DNA of 64,000 nt, taken from positions 1 through 64,000 of the forward strand of contig JAJJXM010000079.1 of NCBI GenBank assembly GCA_024516155.1. Reading direction: 5' to 3'. The notes beneath the pieces were generated by a model, which saw only the letters and a list, made by a program, of their open reading frames with translations, made no database searches and was not told the DNA's origin. Within the stretch, counting starts at the first letter, position 1. Every line of letters begins with the position of its first letter. This DNA is from Pyronema omphalodes. Taxonomy: Eukaryota > Ascomycota > Pezizomycetes > Pezizales > Pyronemataceae. The translations under genes were made by a program, and so were the position numbers. Below are positions 21,428 through 32,852 of this stretch, piece by piece.

Positions 21428-23590
21428 AAGAATTCCTCGGATTCACAAACCTTTCCCTTAGATTTATCATAGACTACTCGAAAGTGGTCTGTCGCCAAAC
21501 AGCCTTGACCAAGAAACAGGATGGAAAGGCGATTCTGTTCACCTGGGGCAAAGAACAACAAAGCGCTTTCGACCGCATGAAGCATGCCTTTACTACATCG
21601 CCAATCCTCAGGCACTTCGACTACGAGAAACCGATTGTGGTTGAAGCGGATGCATCAGACTATGTATCCGCCGGAGAACCATCACAGTATGATGATGACA
21701 ACAACTACACCCAGTAGCATTTTATTCCAAGAAATGTTTCCCGACAGAATGTAATTATGAGATTTACGACCAAGACCTACTGGCCAAAGTTGGCTGTTTT
21801 GAAGAATGGCGGCCCCTTCAAGAGGGTTCGGGCCTGCCAATAGTAGCACTCACCGACCACCAGAATCTCGAGTACTTCATGACGACGAAGGTGTCGAATA
21901 GACGCCAAGCGCGACGGTCCGAGTTCTTATCGCGATTCAACTTTGTGATCACCTACAAACCAGGGACGTCGGGCAGGAAACCAGACGCTCGGACAAGAAG
22001 AGCCGCAGATCTTCGGGGAGACGGAGACGAGCGATTATTGGCAAATCAGCAAGCCGTTTTGAAACCACACAATATCCAGCTGTGTATGAGACAGCCCATG
22101 AAATTGGCACCCGCAGCATTGGACCTTCTATTCAGTGAAAGCGACAAGACAGATTCATTCCCAAACCCAGTTTTGGAATGTTAGAAGACGGAACACACAT
22201 CTACAAGGAAATCACACTCGCCGACTGCTCCGCGCTGGAAAACCGATTGTATTATCGAGATCGACCTTATGTCCCCGCACTGCAGAAATTACGCCTGAAG
22301 CTATCACAAGACCATCACCACCTGCCCACCATGGGCCACCGGGGCCGTTCGAAAACCTTTGAACTCCTTGCTCATAAATACTACTCGCCTTCAATGCAGA
22401 AGGATGTGCACCGATTCCTCCGCAACTGCCATACTTGTAAGAGAATGAAGGCGACCCGCCATGCGCCATATGGAACCCTAAAACCCCTTCCAGTCCCACA
22501 TCACCCGTGGCAGAATATATCTGTGGACTTCGTCACAGGACTCCCGGTATCCGAAGCATTGGACACGATATGCGCGATCGTTTGCCGAGTCACGAAGCAA
22601 CGGCACTTGGTGCCCTGTAATTCCACCATAGAGGCGGAGGGATTCGCACAATTGTTCCTAGAAAACGTGTTCAAACTCCATGGCCTCCCGGATATGGTGG
22701 TATCCGACCATGGCCCACAATTCGTCGCCCGCTTCTGGAAACACCTCGCAAGTTGTATTGGAATTGAGATCGATACGAGCATCCCTTTCCACACTAAAAC
22801 TGACGGTCAGACGGAGAGCATGAACGTGGTGACAGAACAGTACCTCTGGGCATATGTCTGCTCCCTACAGGACGACTGGAAAACGTTTTGAGCCTTGGCT
22901 GAATTGGCAGCCAACAACCAAGTATCAGGTACAACTATGCTGTCCCTGTTTTACGCCTTATACGGCCACCATCCAAAATGTTCGTCCCAGTTGGAAATCA
23001 GGGCAGACAACCCTGAAGAAGTCAATGCGAATGAAGTAGCGGAAAGAATGTCCCACATCCGCGGCGGCCTGCGCTCCGAGATGAAATACGCCCGAGCTCA
23101 CCACGTGGAAGGCGCAGACAACTCCTGACTCTATGCGCCGATCTTCAAACCCGGTGACCTCGTTTGGTTGGATGCCCGCAACCTAAGAATCTGCCGCTCA
23201 TCGGAAAAATTAGAGAACAAACACCTCGGTCCCTTTGCCATGGCCTGCCCCATCGGATCCCATGCCTATGAGTTAGACATCGCAGAGACGAGCGACCACC
23301 ATAGGACCTTCCCAGTATCACTACTGAACACTGCCCCTTCGGACCCCCTTCCCGGACAGATAATTCCACCGTCATTACGCGCAGTGGTAGACTGTGAAGA
23401 GGAATGGTTCGTCAACGAAATGTTGGACAGCCCTTGGTCTCGAGGAAACCGACAGTATCTCGCGAAATGCAGAGGTCTCAATTCCCCGGCTTGGGAACCT
23501 GAAACGAATCTGTTGGAAACCCAGGCGGCTGAACGCTTTCATCAGCTGTATCCCGACAAACCGTCTCCTCTCGTAGGAACTCGAGCCTAA
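21428..23590 (+). pseudogene. G1-i RNase H, integrase and chromodomain remains
   Basis: This is collinear with 43462-45629 of G1-iii. The RNase H region (VVEADASDYVSAG) is followed by stops and shifts at about 21715-21880. The integrase zinc finger (HHxx...CHTCKRMKA) and catalytic core fragments (VDFVTGLP, VVSDHGPQF, TDGQTESMN) are at 22178-22891. A stop after KTF at 22891, a stop near 23128 and other changes break the frame. The C-terminal chromodomain-like block (EEEWFVNEMLDS...YLAKCRGLNSPAWEPETN) ends at 23590. In live copies the chromodomain steers integration to chromatin. Confidence 0.85.
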
Positions 23591-23601
23591 AGGGGGGATA
23601 C

Positions 23602-24127
23602 TGTCACGGCTCACAGCTAGGGAGTCGGATCGTTGTGTTGTTGCTGTGTTGTCATTGTGCTGTTGTTGTGTTGTTGTTGTGTGCCGTGCCGTGCCCATTA
23701 CTGATTCTGATGATTGTCTTGATGATGGATGACGTACCACGATCCGTGAGAGCTGTGGCGTCGCAGGTTGTTAGCTGGATGATGTAGAACGGAAACAAAG
23801 AAGATGTAGCGATGTTGGTTGTCGGCCCAGCAACAGTGCTGACAGCTTTCTGTATATAAGGAGGATTGCCTCCCCAGTTGTTGGAGTTCTTCATCGAACA
23901 TCTTGTGCTTCTCTTGTGTCCTCTTTATAGGAATCATACTTCTCTTTCTTTCCCTGACTGACGTCGCCCTTGTCCTTGTCCTTGTCCCTGCTTGCGTCCA
24001 CCGACTGCTTGTCGTGTACTTCCGTCCTTGTCCCTGTTCGGTTTCCGGAATCCTGCCTAGCCTTGTGTCAAGAATCAACTTTGTCATGCTCTTAGGAGCC
24101 TCCATTACGGTTGGTATCCTTTGAACA
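23602..24127 (+). repeat. G1-i 3' LTR (diverged)
   Basis: It begins TGTCACGGCTCACAG straight after the purine tract and ends CTTTGAACA, 526 bp, close to the 529-532 bp of other G1 LTRs. Recognisable shared blocks include the CCCAGCAA..TGCTG segment, a TATA box (GTATATAAGG near 23854) and the ATCGAAC segment near 23894. It is heavily diverged in its last 80 bp, so the right edge is approximate. Confidence 0.7.
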
Positions 24128-24192
24128 CTGGGAATAACCGTGGCCGTGGGGTACCTATTTACCATGGAGAGGAAAGACTAGGAAATCACCAT
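24128..24192. other. Short spacer between two gypsy LTRs
   Basis: These 65 bp lie between the G1-i 3' LTR and the inferred G3 LTR. I see no gene or repeat. It may be a remnant of the original target DNA. Confidence 0.4.
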
Positions 24193-26192
24193 TGTTGGGG
24201 ATTCTGAGGCTAGGGTTGATACACCCCTCAGGAAGGAAGGCGCAGCACACCACCCAGCAAAGAGCGACCCCCCCTGCCTTTTCAACAACCACGCCGAAAT
24301 CGCAAGATTTTATCGCGGATTATTGTTCGGCAGCCCCGAATTACCTATTCGCAGCCTTTCCAGATCAGGCCCTCTCTTTTTCGTTGAGTTTTCATCGGAA
24401 AAGAGTTTTCGGGCCCCTGAGAAAAGCCCCGCGAACCGGTTCCATCAACACCACCCTCCACCCACATCAAAAACCATCATTTCAATGGCGGATTCCTTGT
24501 CGCTGCCGCAGAAACAACTTATTCCGAGCTTCCGATGCCCACCCGATCCTCCGCTGTTGAGAAACAGCCCCTCCCCCCCGACAAAACACCCCCTCGAGCG
24601 CTCGCGAAAGAAAAACGCGCTAACGCGGAGCCGCAAGGGTCCGACGCGTCTGACACGGAAATGCACGTAGACACGTGCTCTGACGTCAGCGATGACTCTA
24701 GCGACGAAGACGCGTCTTCCCGCGAAAGCTCCCCCACCCCCGTCGCGCGCAACACCAACAACGCTCCCCCCAAAACCCCCCACAATAAGAAAACCCTCCC
24801 TGATAACAATGACACCCCCAGCGTATTGACCAACCCCGACCCCAAATACACCGTTCAACGCCACACCGACAAATCGAAGAAACGCCCAGCTGCCTCCACC
24901 GCCCACTCCATCACCCACATCGCCGCCGACTCCACCCCAGTCCCCGCTGGAGTCCAACGCCTCCGCCGTGACACCGACAACCCCCTGTCTACCAACCCCG
25001 CCACCGACAGCCTCGCAACGTCCATCAGCCAACTCAACGACAATCTCAACACCGCCACGGACATGTTTCGACACGCCGGCAAAGCCACGAACGACAGAGT
25101 CACTCAGGCGTTCCGATCTATCCACAAATACCAGTCTACAATCCGTGCCGTCCACGACCTCCTGTCCCGCATTGCCCCCGTCATACTCCCCAACGAAGAC
25201 ATCTCAGCCCTCCTTTCCCCCGTCGAATCCTCCACCCCCGAGAACCCCACTACCCTCGCTCCACCCCCCCCCGAATCCAACGATCTCCCCTCCGTTCACG
25301 CCCCCACCCCCGCTGCCCCCTCCCCTGAGGAACTTGCCTACTGGAAGAAGCGCTGTCTTGACGCCGAGAACGAGCTCAAGAAACACAAGATCCCCCTCCC
25401 CGTCCATGCCCCACGCCCCGATCTGAACACCCCCACCCCATGGCAAGAAGAAGTACCCGCAACGAAGAAGTTATTCCCCGCTGCTACCCCCACACCTCCT
25501 AAACAAACCACCAAACCCGCCAAAGCCCAAAAGAAAGAATCCCCCCCCCCCTCCGACATTATTATCCCATGCCCAGACCCCCGTTCCTTCCCAGAGAGCT
25601 CCAAGATAGCAATCGGAACTGCCGTCAACGACGCCTTGCGCGCAGCAAATGTTTCTGAGAAGGTCTCCATCTCGATGGTGAAGAAGAACGTGAAAGGAAA
25701 TCTTATTTTGACCCGCCCCCCCCCCAAACTACACCCGCCGATATTACCCCCCACCTGCCCCTCATACTCGAAGCCGCCCGCAAAGTACACCCTACATTGC
25801 TGCCCCCCCCGCATAAACGAGAAGTGGTACAAACTGGCGGTCCACGGCGTACCAACCGAGTACTACCCAGACTCCGAAGAAGGCATGCAAAAACTGCAAG
25901 TCGAAATCGAACGTAACCACTCCGTCAGATTAACCCAACCACCGCGGTACATATCTCACCCCGACAAACGGGCCGGTAAGTCGGCGTCAAGCGTCATGAT
26001 CGCCCTCAACTCCCTCAACGACTACAACACATTGAAATGCACAAAGGTCGTCGTCTTGTTCGAACAACGAAAAGTCACCGAGTTCTTCTCCGCAAGGCCC
26101 ATCGACCAATGCCGTAGGTGCCAGAAGTTTGGCCACCACCACGCAACGTGCGCCGCCGACAACGGCCCTACCTGTGCCATATGTGCCGCCGT

Positions 26193-26721
26193 TGTCAGGG
26201 AACTAGGAACGGACGTTCAAAGAAGACACTGAACACTACCGGCAAGGGGGACTAGGCGGGTTCCAGGACGGGGAACGGAAAGACAAGGACCGAAGTGCTC
26301 GTCAGACGGACGGCACACGAAACAGGGCCAGGGACAAGGACCAGAATGACGTGGGACTGGAAGGAGAAGTCTTTATTAGGAGCAAGGGAAGAACACAAGA
26401 CGTTCGATGGAGAACTCGACAACGGGGAGGCAAGCCTCCTTATGTACAAAGGGGCGGCCAGCACTCTTGCTGGGCCGTCATCCAACATCGCTACATGAAA
26501 GCTTCCGTTCTCCATCAATTCACCTGCGACGCCACAGCTCTCCAGCTCATGGTACGTCATCCATCATCAATCAGTCTATCAATCACAACGGCACGGCACA
26601 CACAACAACACAACGACAACACAACACAACATGGCAAGACAACGGCACGATGTCGGCAACAACAACGACAACACAATGATGACGCAACAACACAACGGCT
26701 CGTCAGCCGTGTGCCGTGACA
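26193..26721 (-). repeat. G1-ii 3' LTR
   Basis: On the minus strand it runs TGTCACGG...CCCTGACA, 529 bp, with 5-bp terminal inversion TGTCA/TGACA. It carries the G1 promoter region and the ATCGAACGT site that matches the primer-binding site. Confidence 0.92.
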
Positions 26722-26732
26722 GTACCCCCCTG

Positions 26733-29700
26733 TTAGGCTCGAGTTCCTACGAGAGGAGAGGGTTTGTCGGGGTATAACTGATGGAATTTCTCGGCGGCCT
26801 CAGTTTCGGATAGGTTCGTTTCCGGTTCCCAGGTTGGAGAGTCATGGCCGGTCCACTTGACGAGGTACTGCAGGTTTCCTCTTGACCAACGGCTATCCAG
26901 AATTTCATCTACGAACCATTCTTCTTCGCCGTCTACTACTACCGGTAGGGGCGGTGGGATAATCTGGCCAGGGAGGGGGTCCAAAGGGGCTGGGTTTAGT
27001 AGGGACACGGGGAAGGTCCTATGATGTTTCATTGTTTCCGGTATATCCAATTCATAGGCGTGGGATCCAATGGGCCGTAACACGGTGAAGGGGCCTAGGT
27101 GTTTGTTTTCCAGTTTCTTTGAGGGGCGGCGGGTTCTGAGGTTGCGGGCGTCCAGCCATACCAGGTCTCCTGGTTTGAAGACCGGCGCGGGGAGTCGGGA
27201 ATTGTCGGCGGCCTCTATGTGGCGAGCTTGGGCGTATTTCATTTCAGAGCGTAAGACGTCATGGATGTGTGACATCCTTTCTGCTACCTTGTTCGCTTTC
27301 ACTTCTTCAGGATTGTCTGTCCTGATTTCCAATTCGAAGGAGCATTTGGGGTGTCGGCCGTATATAGCGTAGAACGGAGACAGCGACGTTGTATCCGATA
27401 CTTGGTCATTTGCAGCAAATTCTGCCAGTGGTAAAAATTTCTTCCAATCGTCTTGTAAATAACAGACGTACGCGCGGAGATATTGCTCCGTAACCGCGTT
27501 GATTCTTTCTGTTTGGCCGTCGGTTTGGGGGTGGAAGGCCGGGCTCGTGGCAATTTCGATACCCATGCAATTTGCCAGGTGTTTCCAGAAGTGGGCCACA
27601 AATTGCGGACCGCGGTCGGACACTACTGTGTCTGGCAGGCCGTGTAGTTTGAATACGTTTTCCAGGAAGAGTTGCGCGAAGCCTTCTGCGTCTATCGTGG
27701 AGTGGCAGGGCACCAAGTGCCGCTGTTTCGTGAGTCGGCAAACGATCGCACATATTGCGTCGAAGCCTTCTGATGTCGGTAGTCCAGTAACAAAGTCCAC
27801 AGATATATTCTGCCAAGGGTGGTGCGGGACCGGTAGGGGCTTCAAGGTTCCATAGGGTGCGTGGCGGGTAGCCTTTGTTCTTTTACAGGTGTGGCAATTT
27901 CGGACGAATTGGTCCACATCTTTTCTCATCGAGGGCCAGTAATAATTCCTGGCGAGGAGTTCGAAAGTCTTCGCACGGCCCGGGTGTCCCATGGTGGGGG
28001 GGTCGTGGTGATCTTGCAGTAGTTTCAATCGTAGTTTATCCAGCGCGGGGACATAGAGGCAATCTCGGTAGTACAATCTGTTTTCCAAGACGGAGCAATC
28101 GGCGAGCGATATGTCCTTACAGGTTTGTGTACCGTCTTCCAGCATTCCCAACACTCGGTTGTGGAATGAATCTGTCTTGTAGCCCTCTGTGAACAGGAGG
28201 TCTACTTCGGAGGGTGCAAGTTTCATGGGCGGGGTCATGCACAACTGGAAGTTTTGTGGCTTTAGAACAGCTTGCTGGTTCGCTAGTATGCGTTCGTCTC
28301 CCTCTCCCGGGAGGTCGGCGGCGCGTCTTGTCAGGGCGTCCGGTTTTCCTCCCAACGTTCCTGGTCGATAGGTGATCACAAAGTTGAACCGAGACAGGAA
28401 TTCGGACCAGCGTGCTTGTCGTCTGTTCAGCAGCTTTGTCGTCATGAAGTCTTCGAGATTCTTGTGGTCTGTCAATACTTTTATAGGGAAGGCGGAGCCC
28501 TCCAAGTGGGGACGCCATTCGTCGAAACAACGAACTATTGCCAGTAGTTCTTTGTCATATATCTCATAGTTGCATTCTGCCGGGGAATGCTTTTTGGAAT
28601 AAAACGCGACGGGGTGTAACACGTTATCGTCGTCGTATTGTGATAAAACTCCAGCAGACACATAGTCAGATGCGTCTGTTTCTACTACAATCGGTTTCTC
28701 GTAGTCGAAGTGCTTGAGAATCGGTGCTGATGTAAATGCGTCCTTCAGTCGGTCGAAGGCGCTTTGCTGATCTTTACCCTAGGTAAAGGGGATTGCTTTA
28801 CCATCTTTCTTTTTGGTCAGAGCCGTCAGAGGGGAGACCACTTTTGAGTAGTCTTTGATAAATCTTCGGTAGAAATTCGCGAAGCCCAGGAATTCTTGGA
28901 CCTGTTTCAAATTGGTTGGTTCCTTCCAATCTCTCACTGTGGCTACTTTGGAATCCATCATGCGCGCGCCGTCGCGGCCGATGTTGTAGCCCAGGTACTG
29001 TACTTCTGCCTTAGCAAACTTACACTTTTCTGGCTTCAAGTGCAGTTTTTCTTGTTTGAGTCGTTCCAAGATCTTTCGGACGTGTGCGGTGTGATTGGGC
29101 TTTGTTTCGGAGAATACGAGGATATCGTCCAAGTATGCCGTACAAAACTGGTCCAGGTATGGTCTCAGGACATCATTTATAAATGCCTGGAAATCGGCAG
29201 GCGCGTTGGTGAATCCAAAGGGCATCACTTTCGACTCGAATAGGCCGTACCTTGTGCGGAAGGCCGTCTTCCATTCTTCGCCCTCTGCCATTCTGATAAG
29301 GTTATAAGCGCTGCGGACATCTAGGGTCGTAAAGTATTGAGCTTTGGAAAGATTCATCATCGTTTCCTGTATCAATGGCAGCGGGTACCGGTTCTTCTCG
29401 GTACCTTCATTCAGTCTTCGGTAATCGACGCATAGGCGTAGGGATCCGTCTGATTTTTTCACGAATAATATCGGCGAGGCGGCTGATGATTGGGAGCGTT
29501 GTATAAATCCTTTCTCCAAATTCTCGTCGAGCCACGTTTTCAGCGTCTGCAACTCGTTGCGTAACAGCGAGTATAACGGACCAAAGGGGGGGACGAATCC
29601 TTCTTTCAGTGGGATCTTGTGGTCGTAGGGTCGGTGCGTGGGGAGTTCCTTCGCGTTGACCTCCTTGAATAAATCGAGGTAGTCATGATACTCTTCGGGG

Positions 29701-30401
29701 ATCATGTCTTTCAGTTCCTCATCCGTGAGGGGGGGCTTGTCTTGTAGGGCGACGGTGATCTCGTCCAACGATAGCGAGAACACTGTCAGGCTTTCGTCTT
29801 CTACCATTTCTTGGAAGTCGGAGATGGTCAGACTTGAGATCGCTATTGGGGGTTCGTCCGGGGGGTCGGGGACCCAGTCTTCCAACTCCGGCATGGGGTT
29901 TGTGTCGGGCTCGTGGACAGCCGGAGGGGGCCTCGAGTCCAGGACCTCGACACCGGTTGTGCTTACAGGCAACGGGGTGCAGTTCCTTAGGCAGTATTGG
30001 GAGTCGAAGCTTACAGTGTTGGAACTGAAGCTTATTGTTACGTCGTGTTTCTTCAACCAGGGGATGCCCAACACCACCGGGTAGTGACCCAACTTGGTGA
30101 AGAACATGGGAAGGGTTTCCGAGTGACCATTGATGGTATACTCCACTTGGGCGAGGTGTGTGATTTTTCCTGAGGATATGGGGCGGCCGTCGATAACTTC
30201 GACCGTTCGGGCGGTGGATAGGGGGGTTAGGGGGAGTTTGTGATGGCGGGCGAAATTGCGGTCAACAAAGGCGATACCAGTGGCGCCGCAGTCAACGAGC
30301 GCTACTGTTTTCACGGAGCGGTTATTGGAAAACAAGGAACAAGAGAGAACAAGGTGTTTGCATTCTAACTTTCCAGTAAAACTTGCGCCCGATAATAGCA
30401 A
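26733..30401 (-). pseudogene. G1-ii pol: protease, RT, RNase H, integrase, chromodomain (one stop)
   Basis: The polyprotein is in one frame apart from TAG at 28776-28778, where sister copies have Trp (ACCTGGGGT). Order from the N terminus: aspartic protease (VALVDCGATGIAF), RT ([26 protein letters not shown], catalytic YLDD), then RNase H (ETDASDYVSAG, EIYDKELLAIV), an HHCC zinc finger (NCHTCKRTKA), an integrase DDE core (VDFVTGLP, VVSDRGPQF, DGQTERINAV) and a C-terminal chromodomain (YLVKWTGHDSPTWEPETN). All catalytic residues seem present. It lies in the -1 frame relative to gag. With one nonsense codon, it is the best-preserved G1 pol here. Confidence 0.9.
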
Positions 30402-30454
30402 TGTATCAGCAATAATATTCCCACCAGCGGCAGAGCCATCTTCTTGCAGCTGGT

Positions 30455-31279
30455 TTATTCTTTGCCCGACACCTCTTCTTCAGTATCCAATAATCCCACG
30501 CTCGCCACTTTAACATTCGTCTTGGCGGGGCACGACGCAGCCATGTGGCCAAGGCCACCGCAGTAGAGGCAACGTCCTTCTGACAGGCGCGTCGCGCGCT
30601 GCTGTGCCGACAGTTTCTGACGGGGTCCCTGGGCGGGGGTTTGCTTGCTGGAGGGGGCGGTGGTGGCTTGGGTAGCGGGGGTAGGGCGACTGGTGGCGGG
30701 GGTGGCGGCGGTAGTGGGTTTAACTTGGCCGCGGTTGGTACGCAGCTTGCGGAGGTTCTCAAGTGCTCTCAATTGGGAATCCAATTTTTGGCACTGGTCA
30801 ACAAATTCGTGCATCGGAGCGGTGGGAGGGGCGCCAACCAACTTTTTGTGCAGCTCGAGGGACAGGCCGTTACGCAGAGCATCCATGGTGGCGGCTTCAT
30901 CCCGGCCTAACTCTGCGACCAGGCGGGAGAACTCTGCATAATAGTCCGAAAATTCGCGGTTGTTTTGTCGGAGATTTTGTAGTTTGCAACGAGCCGTTGC
31001 GCGCTCGTCCGGGTCTCCAAAGGTACGCTGTAAAATTTTAATGACGTCCTCGACGTCGTTGAGGGCCCAGCGGTTGCCATTTTCCTTGATATAAGGAAGA
31101 ATCTGATCCAAGGCGCGTCCGCGGAGGCGGCCCATGGCATAAGAAATCCGTTTATGAGAGGTTGGGAAGCGTAGTTCGTCGCTAACCAACTTGATGCGAA
31201 GCAAGGAGACAAAGCGGCGGAGGTCCTCCCTGTTGGACCGGTCGAAGGTTGGCGGATCCGAGATTTTGTCTCCGGTCAC
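30455..31279 (-). CDS. G1-ii gag, capsid and zinc-knuckle part
   Basis: This is an open frame of 274 codons from the marked GTG; the frame stays open upstream toward the poly-C tract near 31406-31414, so the listed start is not the real one. The retrotransposon Gag core (RRFVSLLRIKLVSDELRF) is followed by a long Thr/Pro/Ala-rich linker and the knuckle CLYCGGLGHMAASC. It probably forms the particle and binds element RNA. The stop lies about 50 bp before the protease, which is in the -1 frame. Confidence 0.85.
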   Translation of the reverse strand: MTGDKISDPPTFDRSNREDLRRFVSLLRIKLVSDELRFPTSHKRISYAMGRLRGRALDQILPYIKENGNRWALNDVEDVIKILQRTFGDPDERATARCKLQNLRQNNREFSDYYAEFSRLVAELGRDEAATMDALRNGLSLELHKKLVGAPPTAPMHEFVDQCQKLDSQLRALENLRKLRTNRGQVKPTTAATPATSRPTPATQATTAPSSKQTPAQGPRQKLSAQQRATRLSEGRCLYCGGLGHMAASCPAKTNVKVASVGLLDTEEEVSGKE

Positions 31280-31383
31280 GCGGATGCCAGGGGAGGCGAG
31301 TAGCGCGTTGATGAGTTCACGCTGGCGGGTGAGCTCCTTCTCCTAGTAGTGAATTTCATTCGTATCAGCTTCTTCCTCCGGGG

Positions 31384-31800
31384 TTAGGAGGATTTCAGGG
31401 TCTCGGGGGGGGGTCTTGGAATTGGTGCGATTATAGCGGGGGCGGGGGCTGCGGCTGCGGCTGTGGTAGGGGGTGCGGCGGTTCGCGGCACTGTTTCTGG
31501 GCCATTTGGATAAACCTGGACGGAGCCAGTCTGGATAACTACAGGGGGAATGGGGGCAGGGGTTGGAGCTTCCGGAGCGCGGGAGGCGACAGGGCTGGAG
31601 ACCCGAGTGCTGTTACGGGAGCCGGGGGTTTCCGCGAGGTCGTTTAAGAGGTAGCCCGTGGGGTGGTCTTGGGCGTCTATGATGGATTGCGCGAGTTGTT
31701 TGGTGAAAGTAAGCGGTTCATGGCCGTCAGGGAACTGGGTCATGGAGGCAGCGTTCATAATTTGCTGCCAGTGCCCTTCGTCGATAAGTTTAACGTGCAT
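31384..31800 (-). CDS. G1-ii gag-region ORFb
   Basis: This is a 138-aa frame starting at ATG 31800, which overlaps the stop of ORFa by 11 nt. The N-terminal half is globular-looking (KLIDEGHWQQIMNAASMTQF); the C-terminal half is Pro/Ala/Thr-rich. It ends just after a run of nine C. A different tract length would join it to the downstream gag frame. All G1 copies with this region have it, so it is probably the N-terminal part of Gag. No known domain is recognised. Confidence 0.6.
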   Translation of the reverse strand: MHVKLIDEGHWQQIMNAASMTQFPDGHEPLTFTKQLAQSIIDAQDHPTGYLLNDLAETPGSRNSTRVSSPVASRAPEAPTPAPIPPVVIQTGSVQVYPNGPETVPRTAAPPTTAAAAAPAPAIIAPIPRPPPETLKSS

Positions 31801-32032
31801 TCTGGCGGGCTCGGAGGATTGGCTTGAGTCTGATGGTGTGGCGGACGTGCTCCTGGTAAGTGTAGTCCTGGAGTTCCCAGCGGACCACAAGGTAGCAGTG
31901 AGTTTCTGCTCTTCGGATGGTTCTTCGCACTGCGCCAGCGAATCTGTCGGAAATACCAAAGGTTTCGTTTAGGGTGTGCGTTTCCAGGGCTTGTTTTAAG
32001 GCGTAGGTCCAAGCAGAACCGGTGGGGTTCAT
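31790..32032 (-). CDS. G1-ii ORFa, small leader ORF
   Basis: This 80-aa frame beginning MNPTGSAWTYALKQALE is the first ATG frame after the LTR and is conserved in G1-iii (40327-40569) and G1-iv (from 58053, frameshifted). I recognise no domain. It could be the extreme N terminus of Gag or a separate small protein. Confidence 0.55.
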   Translation of the reverse strand: MNPTGSAWTYALKQALETHTLNETFGISDRFAGAVRRTIRRAETHCYLVVRWELQDYTYQEHVRHTIRLKPILRARQNAR

Positions 32033-32067
32033 GCGTGTTGGTTGAATAATTATTCGATCGAACGTAA

Positions 32068-32596
32068 TGTCAGGGAACTAGGAACGGACGTTCAAAGAAC
32101 ACACTGAACACTACCGGCAAGAGGGACTAGGCGGGTTCCAGGACGGGGAACGGAAAGACAAGGACCGAAGTGCTCGTCAGACGGACGGCACACGAAACAG
32201 GGACAGGGACAAGGACAAGAATGACGTGGGACTGGAAGGAGAAGTCTTTATTAGGAGCAAGGGAAAGACACAAGACGTTCGATGGAGAACTCGACAACGG
32301 GGAGGCAAGCCTCCTTATGTACAAAGGGGCGGCCAGCACTCTTGCTGGGCCGTCATCCAACATCGCTACATGAAAGCTTCCGTTCTCCATCAATTCACCT
32401 GCGACGCCACAGCTCTCCAGCTCATGGTACGTCATCCATCATCAATCAGTCTATCAATCACAACGGCACGGCACACACAACAACACAACGACAACACAAC
32501 ACAACACGGCAAGACAACGGCACGATGTCGGCAACAACGACGACAACACAATGATGACGCAACAACACAACGGCTCGTCAGCCGTGTGCCGTGACA
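32068..32596 (-). repeat. G1-ii 5' LTR
   Basis: 529 bp, TGTCACGG...CCCTGACA on the minus strand. Immediately inside it lies TT followed by ACGTTCGAT, complementary to ATCGAACGT in the LTR (self-priming site, see 40294-40302). Confidence 0.92.
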
Positions 32597-32852
32597 GCCA
32601 TACACCCAACGGAATACCACTTCTGTGGAGAATGCCCCAAACAGAAGGGCAGGAAGTGCATCCACACCGTTTACAGATGCTCGAACTGCGTAGCCGCAGG
32701 ACATGCTGACACCCAACACGCAGCATACAGCACTAAATGCCCAGTGAAAATAGGAATAGTGCGAGAGGCATGGCTCAGAACCCGCCCAGACACCACCTAC
32801 GACAACATCCCCGCCGAGACCGACCCCATTGCCGATACCACCATGACCGCCG

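Larger units (their letters stand above)
1..24127 (+). mobile_element. Ty3/gypsy element G1-i (old, 5'-truncated by window edge, heavily nested)
   Basis: This is a degenerate copy of the G1 gypsy family. Its own pieces are 1-588, 15606-17324, 19322-19423 and 21428-24127; everything between is later insertions. The order gag, protease, RT, RNase H, integrase, chromodomain, 3' LTR matches the better copies at 26193-32596 and 39760-45640. The joins are confirmed by target-site duplications: CTATGTGTCAACT at 576-588 and 15593-15605, AAAAGCCGAGGTTC at 17311-17324 and 19308-19321, and a 13-mer at 19411-19423 and 21415-21427 with one mismatch. The 5' LTR lies before base 1. Many stops and frameshifts make this the oldest G1 copy here. 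Confidence 0.9.
26193..32596 (-). mobile_element. Ty3/gypsy element G1-ii (complete, nearly open)
   Basis: This is a 6404-bp reverse-oriented element with both LTRs (529 bp each), inserted in Tad-b ORF1. The target duplication is GCCGT at 26188-26192 and GCCAT at 32597-32601, one mismatch. The two LTRs differ at about eight positions by eye, roughly 98.5% identity, so insertion is fairly recent. Purine tract CAGGGGGGTAC precedes the 3' LTR. Gag is open; pol has a single nonsense codon. Confidence 0.93.

Noticed and set aside
23602..24127. The ORF at 23903-24124 as a membrane protein gene
   Set aside because: It lies wholly inside the diverged G1 LTR; the hydrophobic look comes from T-rich LTR sequence.
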